The notes beneath the pieces are model-generated. The model searched no databases and had not been told where the DNA came from. It saw nothing but the letters and a program-made list of their open reading frames with translations. Of a DNA stretch of 54,746 nt, positions 10,820 to 20,908 are shown in pieces (the first letter of the stretch is position 1; each line of letters opens with the position of its first letter). This DNA comes from Bacteroidia bacterium (GTDB lineage Bacteria > Bacteroidota > Bacteroidia > Palsa-965), in NCBI GenBank assembly GCA_023151315.1, contig JAKLJE010000031.1:1-54746 (forward strand), given 5' to 3'. A program made the translations under genes and the position numbers.

Positions 10820-10837
10820 GGTTTGCTTCATCAAACC
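10820..10837 (+). terminator. Hairpin between PAS gene and PKD gene
   Basis: GGTTTG-CTTCAT-CAAACC forms a 6-bp stem followed by a run of A residues. Another palindrome lies at 10739-10754 (CGTTTT/AAAACG). They may terminate the upstream gene or lie in the leader of the PKD gene. A T-run is missing, so this is a weak call. Confidence 0.3.
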
Positions 10838-10856
10838 AACACTAAAAAAAACGGCC

Positions 10857-12146
10857 ATGAAAAATTTCAATCTCTTCGCAGCAGCAGCACTTACAGTACT
10901 AACTGCTACAACAGTACCCGCACAGAATCCTCACCAGTTCGTTAAGGTTACCATGACCTCGAACTCCAACAACCCCAATCAGCAACCGGCAACCATGGTG
11001 GTGATGTTCGGACCCGGGGAGAACGATTCTCTGCAATTCCCTGACGCAGGTCACGAAGGAAGCTTAGGACAAATCGGCAACAACTGCTATCCGTTTTCTG
11101 TTACTTCGGACGACTATATTGTAACAAACCTTGATGCGCGTGGCGAGCTTAACAGATATACTGCTGTGCCTTTCGGATTCGTAACCAAAGATTCATGTGA
11201 AATCAAAGTTATCGCATCAGTAAGCAATTCAAACGGCGATACTGTAAATTACCTTCCTGCATACGTTTGGCTCGAACAGATTTCAACCGGTGAAAAATTC
11301 TCTATCCTCGGCGATACTGTAAAATTCAACTTGCCTGCTAACCTCGGATTCGCTTCAGATTTCATTCTGCATACCGGACCGGCAAACATCATTTCAGCGA
11401 CTGAAGAAACGTGCTACAATGTTGCCGATGCTTCTATCCTTTTCAAAACCCCTAACTATACAGGCGCAACCTTCGAACTCAATAACTCCAGCGGTTCCGT
11501 AGCAAGTGGAGTGATGTCAGGAAACGACACCGTTATCACCAATCTCGCAGCAGGAAATTATGTCGCTGTTATCCGTATCAATAATGTAGCTGTTGACTCC
11601 TCAGACGTAACTATCAATCCGCAGAACCCTCTTATTGCCGATTTCATTGCAGATTACTACTCAATCATCATCGGAAACACTGTAACATTTACTGATAACT
11701 CAGTTGGGGGAATGACCTATGCATGGGACTTCGGCGACGGAAACTCAGACACACTCGCAGGGACAGTATTGCATACTTATCTGGCTGCAGGTTCATTCAA
11801 CGCCAGCCTCACAATCTCAGACACTAATGGTTGTACTTCAACAGTATCGGATGTTATTGAAGTGAATTATTCAACAATTCAGAATCCGAACATCGGACAA
11901 AATCACACAAGCGGACAAGGACGCGCGGTTGAAATGGTGAGTGTTAACTATGCAGCAGGACAGATCTCTGTGAACACTGAAAGTGCTGTGAATGTTACAA
12001 TCACTGCAGTGAATGGTGCGGTTATCTTCTCCGGAATGCAATACAACTCCAACCAACAGTACAATGTGCCTGCAAACGGTGTTTACCTGGTAACTGCCAT
12101 CGACGCTCAGGGCAACAAGAAAGTAACTACTGTTTCCGCGTTCTAA
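10857..12146 (+). CDS. Secreted PKD-domain protein
   Basis: 429 residues with a clear signal peptide (about 1-22, ending VPAQ). The middle part is beta-rich and unrecognised. A PKD domain sits at about 258-340, with the hallmark YAWDFGDGN and a later LTISDTNGCTST strand. The C-terminal 70 residues resemble a T9SS sorting (Por_Secre_tail) module (VNVTITAVNGAVIFSG, ...NGVYLVTA) without the usual PNP start motif. It is expected to be exported to the cell surface. Its leader shares the sequence ACGGCC-ATGAAAA with the next gene (12190). The function is unknown; adhesion or matrix binding is an inference from PKD. Confidence 0.75.
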   Translation: MKNFNLFAAAALTVLTATTVPAQNPHQFVKVTMTSNSNNPNQQPATMVVMFGPGENDSLQFPDAGHEGSLGQIGNNCYPFSVTSDDYIVTNLDARGELNRYTAVPFGFVTKDSCEIKVIASVSNSNGDTVNYLPAYVWLEQISTGEKFSILGDTVKFNLPANLGFASDFILHTGPANIISATEETCYNVADASILFKTPNYTGATFELNNSSGSVASGVMSGNDTVITNLAAGNYVAVIRINNVAVDSSDVTINPQNPLIADFIADYYSIIIGNTVTFTDNSVGGMTYAWDFGDGNSDTLAGTVLHTYLAAGSFNASLTISDTNGCTSTVSDVIEVNYSTIQNPNIGQNHTSGQGRAVEMVSVNYAAGQISVNTESAVNVTITAVNGAVIFSGMQYNSNQQYNVPANGVYLVTAIDAQGNKKVTTVSAF

Positions 12147-12189
12147 ATTAAATACGTCAATACCGAAACCCCAACAAATAACAACGGCC

Positions 12190-13407
12190 ATGAAAACTTT
12201 CAGAAACTTCCTGCTCATCGATTCAGACGCTGAACAACGCGCGAGAATCCAGAAGTCGCTCACCAATATTGAAACGACTGTCCTCAGCGCAGCTACCTGG
12301 GAAGATGCACGAAGAATGGTGAACAGCGATTCGATCACCGGTGTTATTTTCGGATTCGGTACTGACCCGATGGAGTGTGTAAATGCGGCGAAAGCAATCA
12401 AGGCAGAAAAAAACGAAAAACATCCGCACGTTTACTTTCTGACCGATAAGGAGCCGGATGAGAATTGTGAACTCAATAAGGTGAACGACATTACTCAGTT
12501 TGTAATTGCCCGCAAGTCAGACTTGCATCTGGTAAAATCAAAGATTGACGAGTTCGAAAAACTTAATAACTGCAACAACTGTTCTGAGGATCACAACAAC
12601 CTTAAGCAAGTCGTGAAATCAATGGAAAACTATATCCATGAAATCACAGACAGCCTCCGATATGCAAAAGTTATTCAGCAGGCGTTACTCCCGGGAGAGG
12701 AGTCGATGAACAGAATTGTTAACGATGCATTCCTCTACAACAGACCCAAAGATGTTATTGGCGGCGACTTCTACTGGTACACCATCAAGTACAACCGTGT
12801 CATCCTGGCCGTTGCCGATTGTGCCGGACATGGTGTACCAGGAGCGTTGCTGTCGATGATCGGACATAACTTCCTCAATACAATCGTTAACGAAAGAAAC
12901 ATAACCGATCCCGCTCTGATTCTCAAACACATGAATCAGATGATTCACAAACTCTTTGAAAAAGGACAGCTCAATTCCGCTTCCAAAGACAGTCTCGATA
13001 TGGGTATTATTTCAATTGACCCGGATAGAAGAGTCGTTGAATATGCAGGTGCGAAACGCCCGTTGTTTATCTCGAAAGACGGTATCGTGGAAAAAGTAAA
13101 AGCAGATATCTACTCTCTTGGATCCATCACTCCTATTTCAACTGACTTCGCCAAACATACCATCCCGTTCGGAATAAAAGATTTCTTCTACCTCTCTTCC
13201 GATGGCGCTATCGATCAGTTCGGCGGTACGGAATCGCGAAGACTCGGAACCAAGCAGTTTGTTAAGGTCCTCGAATCAATGAGTCACCTCAACGCCGATG
13301 AACAAAGGAACTACTTCGATATGTTCATGAACAACTGGAAAAAACACGAGATGCAAACCGACGATATTCTTCTCGCAGGTATCAGACCCGGCTCGTTGGT
13401 GATTTGA
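12190..13407 (+). CDS. SpoIIE-type PP2C phosphatase with degenerate receiver domain
   Basis: 405 residues. Residues 1-125 have the fold pattern of a response-regulator receiver (FLLIDSD opening), but the phosphorylation-site segment reads VIFGFGTDP instead of VxxDxxxP, so the aspartate is absent or displaced. A coiled linker leads to the Bacteroidota-style YAKVIQQALLP helix and a SpoIIE phosphatase domain (about 180-400) with the metal motifs GGDFYW, VADCAGHGVPGA, SLDMG and SSDGAIDQFG. Such enzymes dephosphorylate Ser/Thr in anti-sigma antagonist or related partner-switch proteins. No such partner is encoded in the window. Confidence 0.87.
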   Translation: MKTFRNFLLIDSDAEQRARIQKSLTNIETTVLSAATWEDARRMVNSDSITGVIFGFGTDPMECVNAAKAIKAEKNEKHPHVYFLTDKEPDENCELNKVNDITQFVIARKSDLHLVKSKIDEFEKLNNCNNCSEDHNNLKQVVKSMENYIHEITDSLRYAKVIQQALLPGEESMNRIVNDAFLYNRPKDVIGGDFYWYTIKYNRVILAVADCAGHGVPGALLSMIGHNFLNTIVNERNITDPALILKHMNQMIHKLFEKGQLNSASKDSLDMGIISIDPDRRVVEYAGAKRPLFISKDGIVEKVKADIYSLGSITPISTDFAKHTIPFGIKDFFYLSSDGAIDQFGGTESRRLGTKQFVKVLESMSHLNADEQRNYFDMFMNNWKKHEMQTDDILLAGIRPGSLVI

Positions 13408-13434
13408 AATGAAAGATCCACTTAAATCAAACAC

Positions 13435-13563
13435 ATGATTCTGATTATAGCCATTGCCCTCGTACCACTCGTAAGCTTCATTTTTCACAGCTCGTTAAAA
13501 ACAGCTCCGTTGAAAACGGAAACCTCAAAAAAGAAGAACGACACCGGAATTAAACAAAGTTGA
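13435..13563 (+). CDS. Putative 42-residue membrane peptide
   Basis: An ATG frame of 42 codons sits between the phosphatase and the methyltransferase genes. It encodes one hydrophobic helix (residues 2-18, ILIIAIALVPLVSFIFH) and a Lys/Thr-rich tail ending in KQS. Composition and topology suit a small single-pass membrane protein, N-out or N-in undetermined. No homologue is recognised and no ribosome binding site is evident. Confidence 0.35.
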   Translation: MILIIAIALVPLVSFIFHSSLKTAPLKTETSKKKNDTGIKQS

Positions 13564-13590
13564 TTCTTCTGAATTTCCTTACTTTCAGTG

Positions 13591-14328
13591 ATGCTATCTG
13601 AAATACGGAAAGAAGATAACCTCAACGAGTATGACCCTGAATTCATCAGGGAATTATTCAACAGAATGAGTGGCTCGTATGAACGGGTCAACTATATCAC
13701 CTCCTTCGGATTTTCTCTTCGGTGGAGAAGACAGTTTCTGAAGTCGATTGACAAGACAACGGAACCAATAAAGATCATCGACCTGATGACCGGAATGGGC
13801 GAAACCTGGGTACCGATTCGGGAACGATTCCCCTCAGCAGAACTTTCAACACTGGATTATTCCGAAGGAATGCTGGTCCACGCCAATCACAAAAATAAAA
13901 AGTCGTTCTCCGGCAAAGTAATCATTCATCATCAGGATTTACTGAAGAACTCTCTTCCCTCCGATCACTATGATGTTGTGCTCTCGGCATTCGGATTGAA
14001 AACATTCAATTCGCAACAGGTAGTTCGTCTGGCGGAAGAAATCAAACGTATCCTCAAACCGGGCGGTAAGTTCTCTCTCATAGAAGTTTCTTCTCCGGAT
14101 AACGCAATGTTGCATGCACTTTATAAGTTGCATCTGAAACATGTGGTTCCGATTTGCGGGAAACTGTTTCTCGGAAATCCGCAGGAGTATCGCATGTTGT
14201 GGAAATACACCGAACGATTCGGCAACAGTAAATCGGCAGTTCAACAATTCCGGAATACAGGATTGAATGCAGAATATGTTTCTTATTTCGGAGGTTGCGC
14301 AACCGGAATACAAGGAAACAAATTGTGA
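13591..14328 (+). CDS. UbiE/MenG-family SAM-dependent methyltransferase
   Basis: About 245 residues. It starts like UbiE/MenG enzymes (FIRELFNRMSGSYERVNYITSFG.S) with the SAM site IIDLMTGMGE near residues 64-73, an acidic LDYSEGML and the post-I region LKPGGKFSLIE. UbiE/MenG methylates menaquinone or ubiquinone precursors. The usual DLATGTGD is altered to DLMTGMGE, and there is no quinone-gene context, so the substrate is uncertain. The ATG at 13591 is preferred over a GTG at 13588. Confidence 0.75.
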   Translation: MLSEIRKEDNLNEYDPEFIRELFNRMSGSYERVNYITSFGFSLRWRRQFLKSIDKTTEPIKIIDLMTGMGETWVPIRERFPSAELSTLDYSEGMLVHANHKNKKSFSGKVIIHHQDLLKNSLPSDHYDVVLSAFGLKTFNSQQVVRLAEEIKRILKPGGKFSLIEVSSPDNAMLHALYKLHLKHVVPICGKLFLGNPQEYRMLWKYTERFGNSKSAVQQFRNTGLNAEYVSYFGGCATGIQGNKL

Positions 14329-14367
14329 GGGATTGACTATATTAGTAAGTCTTAAAACCCCGGCACA

Positions 14368-15882
14368 ATGCTGTATTCAATACGTTTGATTCTATTCTTA
14401 CCGCTGTTACTTTCCGGTTCTGCACTAATTCATGCACAAGTTGCTCCGTTCTTGCCAACAACATGGAATCAAACCTGCTATTACAACGATTCCTGTCCGA
14501 CAGTGAGCAGCGGAGGTTCTTGCGGTCGTGCTTACACCGGATGCAATGCAACTGCAATGGCCCAGATTTGTAAATACTATTCCTGGCCGGCAAGCGGAAC
14601 CGGATCACATTGTAACAGTAATCTTCCGGCACAATGTGTAAACTTCGGAGCACAGACTTACAATTACACAGCCATGCCTGCCAATGTCACATCTTCCAAT
14701 GCTGAAGTTGCAAAACTGATGTATCATCTCGGTGCAGCATGCGACATGATGTATAGCGGAACCAGTTCCAACTCCTTCTTCAGTTCAACTGTTCTTAAAG
14801 AGTACTTCTGGTACACACCTAAAATGTACAGCACTGCAACTTTCATGTTCAATACCACTCAAGAACTGATTGATGCCATAAAACTGGAAATTGATTCAGG
14901 TCGACCTGTATTCGCCAAAGGCGGGAATCATTTTTATCTGATCGACGGATACAATGCATCAAATCAGTTTCACATGAATTTCGGATGGAGCGGTGTATAC
15001 GATGGCTACTACGACATTACCAACGTTGTGAACGGCGCAGGTACATTTACTCCCGGAAATTTCATCTTCATGATCCGACCTTTACAAGGAGATCTGGAAA
15101 CAGCCAACGACACAATTGTTGTAACCGCAAATGCAGGTGCTACCGGATTTGATTTTACGTCCATGTTGCCCTGGACAATCAGCACACCTACTCCGTGGCT
15201 CAGCACAGCGTTAACATCGGGCGCTCCCGGCTTTATCAATTTCAGTGACGGCAATACATTCACACCACTCGTGAACAATGGAGGAATTCGCTATGGCTAC
15301 ATTTATGTTCAGAATGCGAATGACATCGACACGATAGTTGTGCAGCAGGATCCTTCACCTTTCGGTGTGAATCCCGATACATTGTACTATACTGCTGCCG
15401 GTGGTGCGCAAAGTACTTCGCTCACGTATTATTCCTGGGCATCATGGACTTCAACCGTTTCTGCAGCATGGCTGATGGTTACGCCTTCCTCAGGAACCGG
15501 AAATGGCACTCCAACCATCACTGCAACTTCAAATCCCGGAGCCCCACGCTCAGGATTTGTAGCATTCTCCGGCGGAGCTTTCCGAGATACAGTCTGGATT
15601 ATTCAGGATTCAAGCATCACTACCGGAATTCATGAATCTCCAGCACTTACGTTCGGATTATTCCCCAATCCGGCAAACAGCACGCTCACCATTTCAACTC
15701 CTTACGCTGAACAATTCAATGTAATGGTTACTGACGCAACTGGCAGAATAATGCTCAATGAAAAACACAGTGCAATGAATGCAGTTCTGGACATCGGAGA
15801 CTGGCCTTCCGGAATGTACTTTATCCGTCTGTACGACGAACAGGGATCGTTCGAAACGAGTCATTTTATCAAGACTCAATAA
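14368..15882 (+). CDS. Secreted C10-family (streptopain-like) cysteine protease with BACON repeats and T9SS tail
   Basis: 504 residues. Signal peptide about 1-24. The catalytic motif TGCNATAMAQ carries Cys59, and the conserved GGNHFYLIDGY supplies the active-site His near 194, with FHMNFGWSG following as the Asn/Trp motif of C10 peptidases. Two BACON-like repeats follow (about 255-420), then a T9SS sorting domain starting FPNPANSTLTI near 430 and ending in the SHFIKTQ strand. Only about 35 residues separate the signal peptide from the catalytic Cys, so the long inhibitory prodomain of streptopain is missing. It is expected to be released or surface-anchored through type IX secretion. Confidence 0.88.
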   Translation: MLYSIRLILFLPLLLSGSALIHAQVAPFLPTTWNQTCYYNDSCPTVSSGGSCGRAYTGCNATAMAQICKYYSWPASGTGSHCNSNLPAQCVNFGAQTYNYTAMPANVTSSNAEVAKLMYHLGAACDMMYSGTSSNSFFSSTVLKEYFWYTPKMYSTATFMFNTTQELIDAIKLEIDSGRPVFAKGGNHFYLIDGYNASNQFHMNFGWSGVYDGYYDITNVVNGAGTFTPGNFIFMIRPLQGDLETANDTIVVTANAGATGFDFTSMLPWTISTPTPWLSTALTSGAPGFINFSDGNTFTPLVNNGGIRYGYIYVQNANDIDTIVVQQDPSPFGVNPDTLYYTAAGGAQSTSLTYYSWASWTSTVSAAWLMVTPSSGTGNGTPTITATSNPGAPRSGFVAFSGGAFRDTVWIIQDSSITTGIHESPALTFGLFPNPANSTLTISTPYAEQFNVMVTDATGRIMLNEKHSAMNAVLDIGDWPSGMYFIRLYDEQGSFETSHFIKTQ

Positions 15883-15955
15883 TCAGGATTGATTTAGATG
15901 TGCAAAAACTGAACCTTTTGCGTCCTTAGCTGTACTGCAACTAAACGAATCATAA

Positions 15956-16969
15956 GTGAAAATTTTCCTGACTTCTGCCCTGCTCATTTTCAGCTGCCTG
16001 ACATCTGTCGCAAAACCCATTAATCCAATAATCGGAGATCAAAGCTATTATATGGCTTTTGGTAAAATGCCTGATCAGTTTTCGGATGAACAAGGGCGCA
16101 TTCGCACGCACCTCTCTTACGCTGAATTTCTCCTTCGCAAACGCAACGTATCGCACTTGTCTGTAGAAATGCAGGCAAAACGCTCCCACGCACTGGATCT
16201 GTTGCATGAATACTGGACGCGTGGAGAATTTCCATTAAACAACGATTATAAGAATGAACGTCGACCGTGTTTCATTGACGACAACGGTACCATCTGTGCC
16301 GTAGGTTATCTCGTTGAGAAAACTGCAGGACGTGACGCGGCTGAACAAATCAACGACAGACACATGTATCAGGAAATTATGGAGATGAAAGATCCTATGA
16401 TTTTTGAATGGATGCAACAAAATGGTTTGACAGAAGAAGAATGCGCCATTATTCAACCCAGCTACCCGTCAAAAAATGAAACCATCGTTTGGCTCGGTTA
16501 TGCATTGGACTATCGCCTGCAAAATAATTTCTACCACGCCGTCTCAATTAAGTTCGTACGAACCAGTCAGAGTTGGTACACTTCCAAGCCATCCATGCTC
16601 AGTGAAGTGGAATTGAAGTACACAATTCTGAACGATGGTAATTTTGCAGCAAGCTTGGGATTTAAGAAGCCATATTCCTTCAAGCGTGTCCGTCGAGGCA
16701 TGTCTTTAGGGTTAGCTCCTGAAGTTTTCCGATACAATAATAATTGGGGTGCTAATATTACACCTTCCTTGACTTACGCCAAATATACCCAATGGCTGCG
16801 CTTCAATCTCCAATACGGTTACGCCGTTCCTGTCATCAATGAGAACAGGTTCGGAACAGTTCGACATAGCTTCTCCGCCGGTATTGATATCAATATCGAT
16901 ATCATCAGCAGAATTAGAATTCCGAAAAGACCGAAAGACGAAGACAAAACGAAAGATTCCGGTGTCTGA
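15956..16969 (+). CDS. Exported hypothetical protein with Cys motif
   Basis: 337 residues from a GTG start, with a signal peptide of about 18 residues (ending SVAKP). Residues about 55-165 contain the segment RRPCFIDDNGTICAVGYLVEKTAG, known to me from uncharacterised Bacteroidota exported proteins. The second half (about 175-320) is made of alternating beta strands with aromatic ends, suggesting an outer-membrane or periplasmic beta structure. The C-terminal tail is highly charged (KRPKDEDKTK). The function is unknown. It converges with the tyrosine phenol-lyase gene with only 9 bp between stops. Confidence 0.65.
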   Translation: MKIFLTSALLIFSCLTSVAKPINPIIGDQSYYMAFGKMPDQFSDEQGRIRTHLSYAEFLLRKRNVSHLSVEMQAKRSHALDLLHEYWTRGEFPLNNDYKNERRPCFIDDNGTICAVGYLVEKTAGRDAAEQINDRHMYQEIMEMKDPMIFEWMQQNGLTEEECAIIQPSYPSKNETIVWLGYALDYRLQNNFYHAVSIKFVRTSQSWYTSKPSMLSEVELKYTILNDGNFAASLGFKKPYSFKRVRRGMSLGLAPEVFRYNNNWGANITPSLTYAKYTQWLRFNLQYGYAVPVINENRFGTVRHSFSAGIDINIDIISRIRIPKRPKDEDKTKDSGV

Positions 16970-16978
16970 ACCTCTTGT

Positions 16979-18406
<1,428 letters not shown>

Positions 18407-18426
18407 CTAATACCATAAAACGTTTA

Positions 18427-18438
18427 TGACACATGTCA
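18427..18438. promoter_or_regulatory. FNR/CRP-type palindrome between tpl and moeA
   Basis: TGACACATGTCA, inside the longer palindrome TATGACACATGTCATA. It fits the TGAy-N4-rTCA pattern recurring in this island. It lies 50 bp upstream of the tpl ATG and 71 bp upstream of the moeA ATG. No -7 box is found at the spacing used elsewhere. Confidence 0.5.
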
Positions 18439-18509
18439 TATCATTTTATGTTATCGGTACTTTCTGCTGAATTGCATTTCTGATATGATTGCACGGAATT
18501 GAATTCGAC

Positions 18510-19700
18510 ATGATAACTACAGAAGAAGCTCGCAACATCATTACAGGCCAGGCAAAAGCCGGCAACAGCGAAAGACAGTATCTTACAAAATCACTGGGAA
18601 AGATATTGCGTGAAGATTTGTCCGCCCCAATGGATCTGCCTCAGTTCGATCAATCAGCTATGGACGGATTTGCAATCAGATTCACGGATCTCGCAAACTT
18701 CAAAGAGTTTACGATAGTCGGAGAATCTTCAGCAGGAACTCCATTTAAACAGAATGTTCAAGCCGGAGAAACGGTGAGAATATTTACGGGAGCTGCGGTT
18801 CCTGAATGGGCAGATCATATCATTACCGTTGAAATGGCAACTGTAAATGGTGATCGTTGTGTCTTCAATGATCCAAACGGGATGTACGGACAACATATTC
18901 GGAAGCGCGGCTCGCAAATTGCGTCAGGTGAAATTGCTGTCAGAGCCGGAACGAAAATCAATCCTGCCACCATCGGCTTTCTTTATTCATTCGGTTTCAC
19001 AGAGGTTGCAGTGAACCGCGAACTGGCAATTTCCATTCTCGTTACAGGTAATGAACTCCGAAAGCCGGAAGAAAGCATTGCTCATGGTGAGATTTACGAA
19101 TCCAATTCAGTAATGCTTGCTGCCGCATGTCAGAGTATACATGAAACGAATGTACGTACAGTACACTGCAGGGATAACGAAAACGAACTTACCGAAACGG
19201 TTCGGCAATTGCTGGAGACGAGTGACGTTGTGATCGTTACAGGTGGCATATCTGCCGGTGAATACGATTATACAGCCAAAGCGTTTGCAAACTGCGGTGT
19301 TACGAAGCATTTCCACAAGATTGCTCAGAAACCGGGGAAGCCAATGTTTTACGGAACTGTATCGAAATCACATGTGTTCGGATTGCCCGGGAATCCGGCT
19401 GCGGCACTAACATGTTTCTATGAATATGTACTTCCCTGCATCAACAAACTGAACGGAGCTCAACAGCTTCAATTACCGGCGTGCAAACTTTCATTGGATA
19501 ATTCCTGGAAAAAGAAACCGGGATTGGCCAATTATCTGAAAGGAAGTTTGACTGATACAGGTGTACGTTTGCTGCCCGGACAGGAATCCTTTATTCTGAA
19601 GTCATTCTCCGAGGCAGATGCGCTGGTATACATTCCGCAGGACGCAGATGAATCCAAATCAGGAACATCTGTTGAAGTCCACTTTCTTCCGTTTGGCTGA
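18510..19700 (+). CDS. moeA: Molybdopterin molybdenumtransferase
   Basis: Inserts molybdate into adenylylated molybdopterin to give Mo-cofactor. About 396 residues from the ATG at 18510; the frame also opens at a TTG at 18489. The family motifs are in order: PQFDQSAMDGFA near 47-58, IFTGAAVP near 90, the MPT-binding TGGISAGEYDY near 245-255, and GLPGNPAAALTCFY near 295-308, followed by the small C-terminal beta domain. It is the first gene of the Moco region, upstream of the modE-like promoter. Confidence 0.95.
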   Translation: MITTEEARNIITGQAKAGNSERQYLTKSLGKILREDLSAPMDLPQFDQSAMDGFAIRFTDLANFKEFTIVGESSAGTPFKQNVQAGETVRIFTGAAVPEWADHIITVEMATVNGDRCVFNDPNGMYGQHIRKRGSQIASGEIAVRAGTKINPATIGFLYSFGFTEVAVNRELAISILVTGNELRKPEESIAHGEIYESNSVMLAAACQSIHETNVRTVHCRDNENELTETVRQLLETSDVVIVTGGISAGEYDYTAKAFANCGVTKHFHKIAQKPGKPMFYGTVSKSHVFGLPGNPAAALTCFYEYVLPCINKLNGAQQLQLPACKLSLDNSWKKKPGLANYLKGSLTDTGVRLLPGQESFILKSFSEADALVYIPQDADESKSGTSVEVHFLPFG

Positions 19701-19737
19701 TCATCACTATTGAAATCATGTGAAAATCCTTCACATG

Positions 19738-19749
19738 TGATATATATCA
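19738..19749. promoter_or_regulatory. FNR/CRP-type operator upstream of modE-like gene
   Basis: Perfect palindrome TGATATATATCA. Its centre is 36.5 bp upstream of the end of a -7-like box CAAATTTG (19773-19780), so it would sit near -42 of the transcript, the class II activator position. Identical spacing is found at three other promoters in the window. Confidence 0.7.
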
Positions 19750-19772
19750 TTTTATGACATTGATTATTAAGA

Positions 19773-19780
19773 CAAATTTG
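19773..19780 (+). promoter_or_regulatory. -7-like box of the Moco operon (CAAATTTG)
   Basis: Differs from TAnnTTTG only at the first base. It lies 10 bp upstream of the modE-like ATG. Confidence 0.45.
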
Positions 19781-19790
19781 CAACAGAAAC

Positions 19791-20126
19791 ATGGCTTACA
19801 AAGTAAAAGGCACGATTTGGATTGAAGGACCGGGAGGAACATTTCTCGGACTTGGAAGGGTAAATCTGCTTCAGAAAATAGCAGAAACCGGATCCATCAG
19901 CGAAGCAGCACGACGCATGAATATGTCGTATCGTCAGGCATGGGAACATGTAGATGCAATGAACCGTGAATCTAAAACTCCTATTGTAATAACCAATACA
20001 GGCGGACAAGGCGGAGGCGGAACAATAGTGACAAAAGAAGGATTGAAAGCGTTGAAGCAGTTCGAAAAACTCCACAAACGTTTCCAGTCATTCACCAGTC
20101 GCGAAACAACGAAAGTTAAGCTCTGA
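19791..20126 (+). CDS. ModE-type winged-helix regulator without molybdate domain
   Basis: 111 residues matching only the LysR-like N-terminal DNA-binding domain of ModE: a strand hairpin (GTIWIEGPGG.FLG.GR), the helix-turn-helix ETGSISEAARRMNMSYRQAWEHVD, and the wing motif GGQGGGG. The C-terminal TOBE/MOP domains that bind molybdate in E. coli ModE are absent. It may still sense molybdate through a partner, or act as a constitutive regulator. First gene of a nine-gene, mostly overlapping Moco operon preceded by an FNR-type operator. Confidence 0.85.
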   Translation: MAYKVKGTIWIEGPGGTFLGLGRVNLLQKIAETGSISEAARRMNMSYRQAWEHVDAMNRESKTPIVITNTGGQGGGGTIVTKEGLKALKQFEKLHKRFQSFTSRETTKVKL

Positions 20127-20170
20127 TATATTTTTTATATTGCGTTATACCTGAACATGAATAACGGATA

Positions 20171-20908
20171 ATGGAACAGCACACCACAGCACTTTTTCTG
20201 ATTCTGCTGGCAACAGTGGCCTTCGCCTACGCTTCTGTAGGTCACGGCGGCGCAAGCGGATATCTGGCGTTGGGCGCTGTTATGGGTATAGCAGGAAGTG
20301 AGATGAAGCCTGTTGCGTTGATTCTGAATATTATCGTTTCAGCAGTTGCGTTCTTCCAGTATTACCGTGCCGGATACTTTCAACGGAAATTGTTCTGGCC
20401 TTTTGCCATCACTTCCGTTCCGGCAAGTTTCATCGGAGCTTTGTTCACGCCGGATGATAACATTTACAAAAAAATACTCGGCGTACTGCTCCTGCTCGGT
20501 GTACTACGCATTCTTGGTTTGTTCGGAAAAGGGAAAGAATTTACAAAACAGCCAACGGTGTACTGGCCGCTACTTGCGGGTGCATTGATAGGATTTCTTT
20601 CGGGATTGATCGGCATAGGAGGCGGAATTATTCTGACTCCGTTGATTCTGATTCTCGGTTGGGCCGGACTTAAAGAAACTGCGGCGGTATCCGCTCTTTT
20701 CATTCTTGTAAATTCTGTTTCAGGAATGATAGGACTGGCCACTAAAGGAATAAGCCTGGATCCTGTAATCTGGATCTGGATCGTAATCGCGGCAGTTGCG
20801 GGCCTTGCAGGTTCATGGGCGGGCAGCAGAAAAATCGGCGGATTGGCACTGAAGAGTATTCTCGCGATTACACTCACGATAGCATGTCTTAAACTGATTT
20901 TCACATGA
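20171..20908 (+). CDS. TauE/SafE-family membrane transporter
   Basis: 245 residues with about eight hydrophobic helices and the family repeats: GHGGASGYLALGAV near the start and GFLSGLIGIGGGIILTP in the middle. Family members move sulfite, sulfoacetate or other small oxyanions. It lies between the modE-like gene and mobA, and its stop overlaps the mobA start by 4 bp. No ModABC molybdate transporter is seen in this window, so a role in molybdate or a related oxyanion is a possible inference, not shown. Confidence 0.85.
   Translation: MEQHTTALFLILLATVAFAYASVGHGGASGYLALGAVMGIAGSEMKPVALILNIIVSAVAFFQYYRAGYFQRKLFWPFAITSVPASFIGALFTPDDNIYKKILGVLLLLGVLRILGLFGKGKEFTKQPTVYWPLLAGALIGFLSGLIGIGGGIILTPLILILGWAGLKETAAVSALFILVNSVSGMIGLATKGISLDPVIWIWIVIAAVAGLAGSWAGSRKIGGLALKSILAITLTIACLKLIFT

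Noticed and set aside
10851-12203. Shared ACGGCC-ATGAAAA start context of the PKD and SpoIIE genes as a regulatory motif
   Set aside because: Two short matches only; may be chance or weak translation context.
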